From contig JAMDDG010000003.1 in the NCBI GenBank assembly GCA_023488865.1, forward strand, positions 1-5,697: DNA of 5,697 nt, read 5' to 3'. Both the position numbers and the translations under genes were made by a program. Source of the stretch: Bacteroidota bacterium (GTDB lineage Bacteria; Bacteroidota; Bacteroidia; Bacteroidales; Prolixibacteraceae). The notes under the pieces are model-generated. The model was not told where the DNA came from. It did no database searches and saw only the letters and a program-made list of their open reading frames with translations. This document shows, in pieces, positions 4,307-5,697 of the stretch (positions are counted from its first letter, which is position 1; each line of letters opens with the position of its first letter).

Positions 4307-5697
4307 ATGGCAACATTTAGATTTAAGGCGTTGGAGATTTTGATGACGCGCAAACCTATTGAGGTCAAAAGGGAAGAGAACCTGACTTCTGATTATTATG
4401 GAATGTTGGTCTTTGATCGTCCCAAGATGAAAAAATACCTTTCCAAAGATTCTTTTAAAGGGATCTGTGATGCGATTGACAATGGGACTACGATTGACCG
4501 TAAAATAGCGGATCAGGTTGCCATAGGAATGAAAGCCTGGGCCATCGAGAATGGCGCTACGCACTACACCCACTGGTTTCATCCGTTAACAGACGGAACT
4601 GCCGAGAAACATGATGCCTTTATCGAACATTCTGAATTAGGTGGAGTCGTTGAAAGCTTCCCCGGCAAATTATTGGCCCAACAGGAACCGGATGCTTCCT
4701 CTTTTCCGAGTGGAGGAATAAGGAATACTTTTGAAGCCAGGGGGTATACCGCATGGGATGTCTCTTCACCAGCTTTCATTATCGGAACCACACTATGTAT
4801 CCCAACAATCTTCATCGCTTATACTGGCGAAGCGCTCGATTATAAGGCGCCTTTGCTGAAAGTCCTGAACGCGGTTGACAAGGCTGCTGTGGATGTTTGT
4901 CAGTATTTTGATAAAAATGTTACCCAGGTTACCGCGAATCTTGGTTGGGAACAGGAATATTTCTTGGTGGATGAAGCGCTTTTCATCGCTCGTCCTGACC
5001 TGGTTTTGACAGGACGTACCCTGATGGGGCACTCTTCGGCCAAAGACCAACAATTGGAAGACCATTATTTCGCCTCTATTCCTGAGCGGGTAGCCATGTT
5101 CATGATGGATCTCGAAAACGAAGCATACAAATTGGGCATTCCGGTTAAAACCCGTCACAACGAGGTAGCGCCAAACCAATTCGAGCTGGCACCGATTTTC
5201 GAAGAGGTCAATCTGGCCAACGACCACAACCAGATGGTTATGGACCTGATGAACAAGATTGCACGCCACCACGGGTTCAGGGTCTTGTTGCACGAGAAAC
5301 CATTCGCGGGCATTAATGGTTCAGGAAAACACAACAACTGGTCACTTTCGACCAACACCGGTGTCAATCTTTACTCTCCGGGGAAAAATCCGAAGTCCAA
5401 CACCCAATTCCTGACCTTCATTGTCAATACCATAAAAGCGGTTTACGACAACCAGGATTTACTTCGTGCCTCTATTGTTTCGGCAAGTAACTCTCACCGG
5501 TTGGGAGCCAACGAAGCCCCACCGGCAATCATCTCTACTTTTCTTGGAACTGAGGTTAGTGCTATGCTCGATCAGATTGAGGAGATGGTAGGAGAGAGAA
5601 AAATGACGCCGGATGAAAAAACAGATCTTAAACTAAACATCGGCCGTATTCCGGAAATTTTATTGGACAATACAGACAGGAATTGGGTGTTGGACTT
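4307..5697 (+). CDS. glnN: Glutamine synthetase type III (GSIII), partial, C-terminus off the right edge
   Basis: This cytoplasmic enzyme makes glutamine from glutamate, ammonia and ATP, the entry point of nitrogen assimilation. The window holds 463 codons from the ATG at 4307; GSIII subunits are about 700-730 residues and form large double-ring complexes, so roughly a third is missing. The type III N-terminal region is clear (THWFHPLTDGTAEKHD, 88-103; FPSGGIRNTFEARGYTAWD, 133-151). Catalytic-domain landmarks follow: GWEQEYFLVD (213-222) with metal and glutamate ligands, TRHNEVAPNQFELAP (282-296), HEKPFAGINGSGKHNNWS (329-346) with the nucleotide/glutamate-binding loop, and SASNSHRLGANEAPPA (392-407). 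All expected key residues visible here are intact, and no frameshift is seen. The 178 bp between the preceding terminator and the ATG imply its own promoter; TAATTTAG at 4258-4265 is one mismatch from the -7 consensus but lacks a clear -33. There is no Shine-Dalgarno. No glnB/amtB-type neighbour is visible. Confidence 0.97.
   Translation, partial: MATFRFKALEILMTRKPIEVKREENLTSDYYGMLVFDRPKMKKYLSKDSFKGICDAIDNGTTIDRKIADQVAIGMKAWAIENGATHYTHWFHPLTDGTAEKHDAFIEHSELGGVVESFPGKLLAQQEPDASSFPSGGIRNTFEARGYTAWDVSSPAFIIGTTLCIPTIFIAYTGEALDYKAPLLKVLNAVDKAAVDVCQYFDKNVTQVTANLGWEQEYFLVDEALFIARPDLVLTGRTLMGHSSAKDQQLEDHYFASIPERVAMFMMDLENEAYKLGIPVKTRHNEVAPNQFELAPIFEEVNLANDHNQMVMDLMNKIARHHGFRVLLHEKPFAGINGSGKHNNWSLSTNTGVNLYSPGKNPKSNTQFLTFIVNTIKAVYDNQDLLRASIVSASNSHRLGANEAPPAIISTFLGTEVSAMLDQIEEMVGERKMTPDEKTDLKLNIGRIPEILLDNTDRNWVLD

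Noticed and set aside
4298..5367. Minus-strand open frames opposite glnN, up to 166 codons
   Set aside because: All are antisense to a clear glutamine synthetase with intact motifs; none shows family features.
1..5697. CRISPR array, tRNA or rRNA gene, or complete insertion sequence
   Set aside because: No regularly spaced direct repeats with unique spacers, no cloverleaf or rRNA-like stretch, and no transposase reading frame were seen.

Overview
The window looks like chromosomal DNA of a Bacteroidota bacterium. The support is a type III glutamine synthetase, a Tat-exported oxidoreductase of the Gfo/Idh/MocA family typical of the phylum, AT-rich intergenic DNA without Shine-Dalgarno sequences, and one TAnnTTTG-type -7 promoter element. 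A placement near the Marinilabiliales/Prolixibacteraceae is only an impression.

Left part (1-1680, accessory, AT-rich genes on the minus strand). A partial gene of unknown function (1-450) runs off the left edge. Upstream of it lies a 136-nt imperfect palindrome (490-625) laid out like an integron attC site. Next come two genes overlapping by ATGA: a minimal nucleotidyltransferase (MNT) and a HEPN protein, the two halves of a classic toxin-antitoxin type pair. Upstream of them, 1381-1661 is non-coding and packed with repeats: a 12-bp stem hairpin, two inverted copies of a 33-nt REP-like palindrome about 94 nt apart, and six repeats phased at about 10 bp. All open frames there are incidental.

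Middle (1682-3066, minus strand). A complete, more GC-rich gene encodes a secreted Gfo/Idh/MocA-like oxidoreductase, possibly a lipoprotein. It ends in a strong intrinsic terminator (1683-1725). The 346-bp gap 3067-3412 separates it from a divergent gene and holds a 14-bp direct repeat.

Right part (3413-5697, plus strand). A small exported, probably beta-barrel outer-membrane protein of unknown role is closed by a near-perfect terminator (4090-4128). After an AT-rich gap comes glnN, the type III glutamine synthetase, cut by the right window edge after 463 codons.

The genes do not form one pathway. The window is a junction between a repeat-rich accessory block carrying a toxin-antitoxin-like pair and ordinary single-gene units. 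No clearly new biological system is visible. The most interesting material is non-coding: the attC-like site and the composite repeat between 1381 and 1661.
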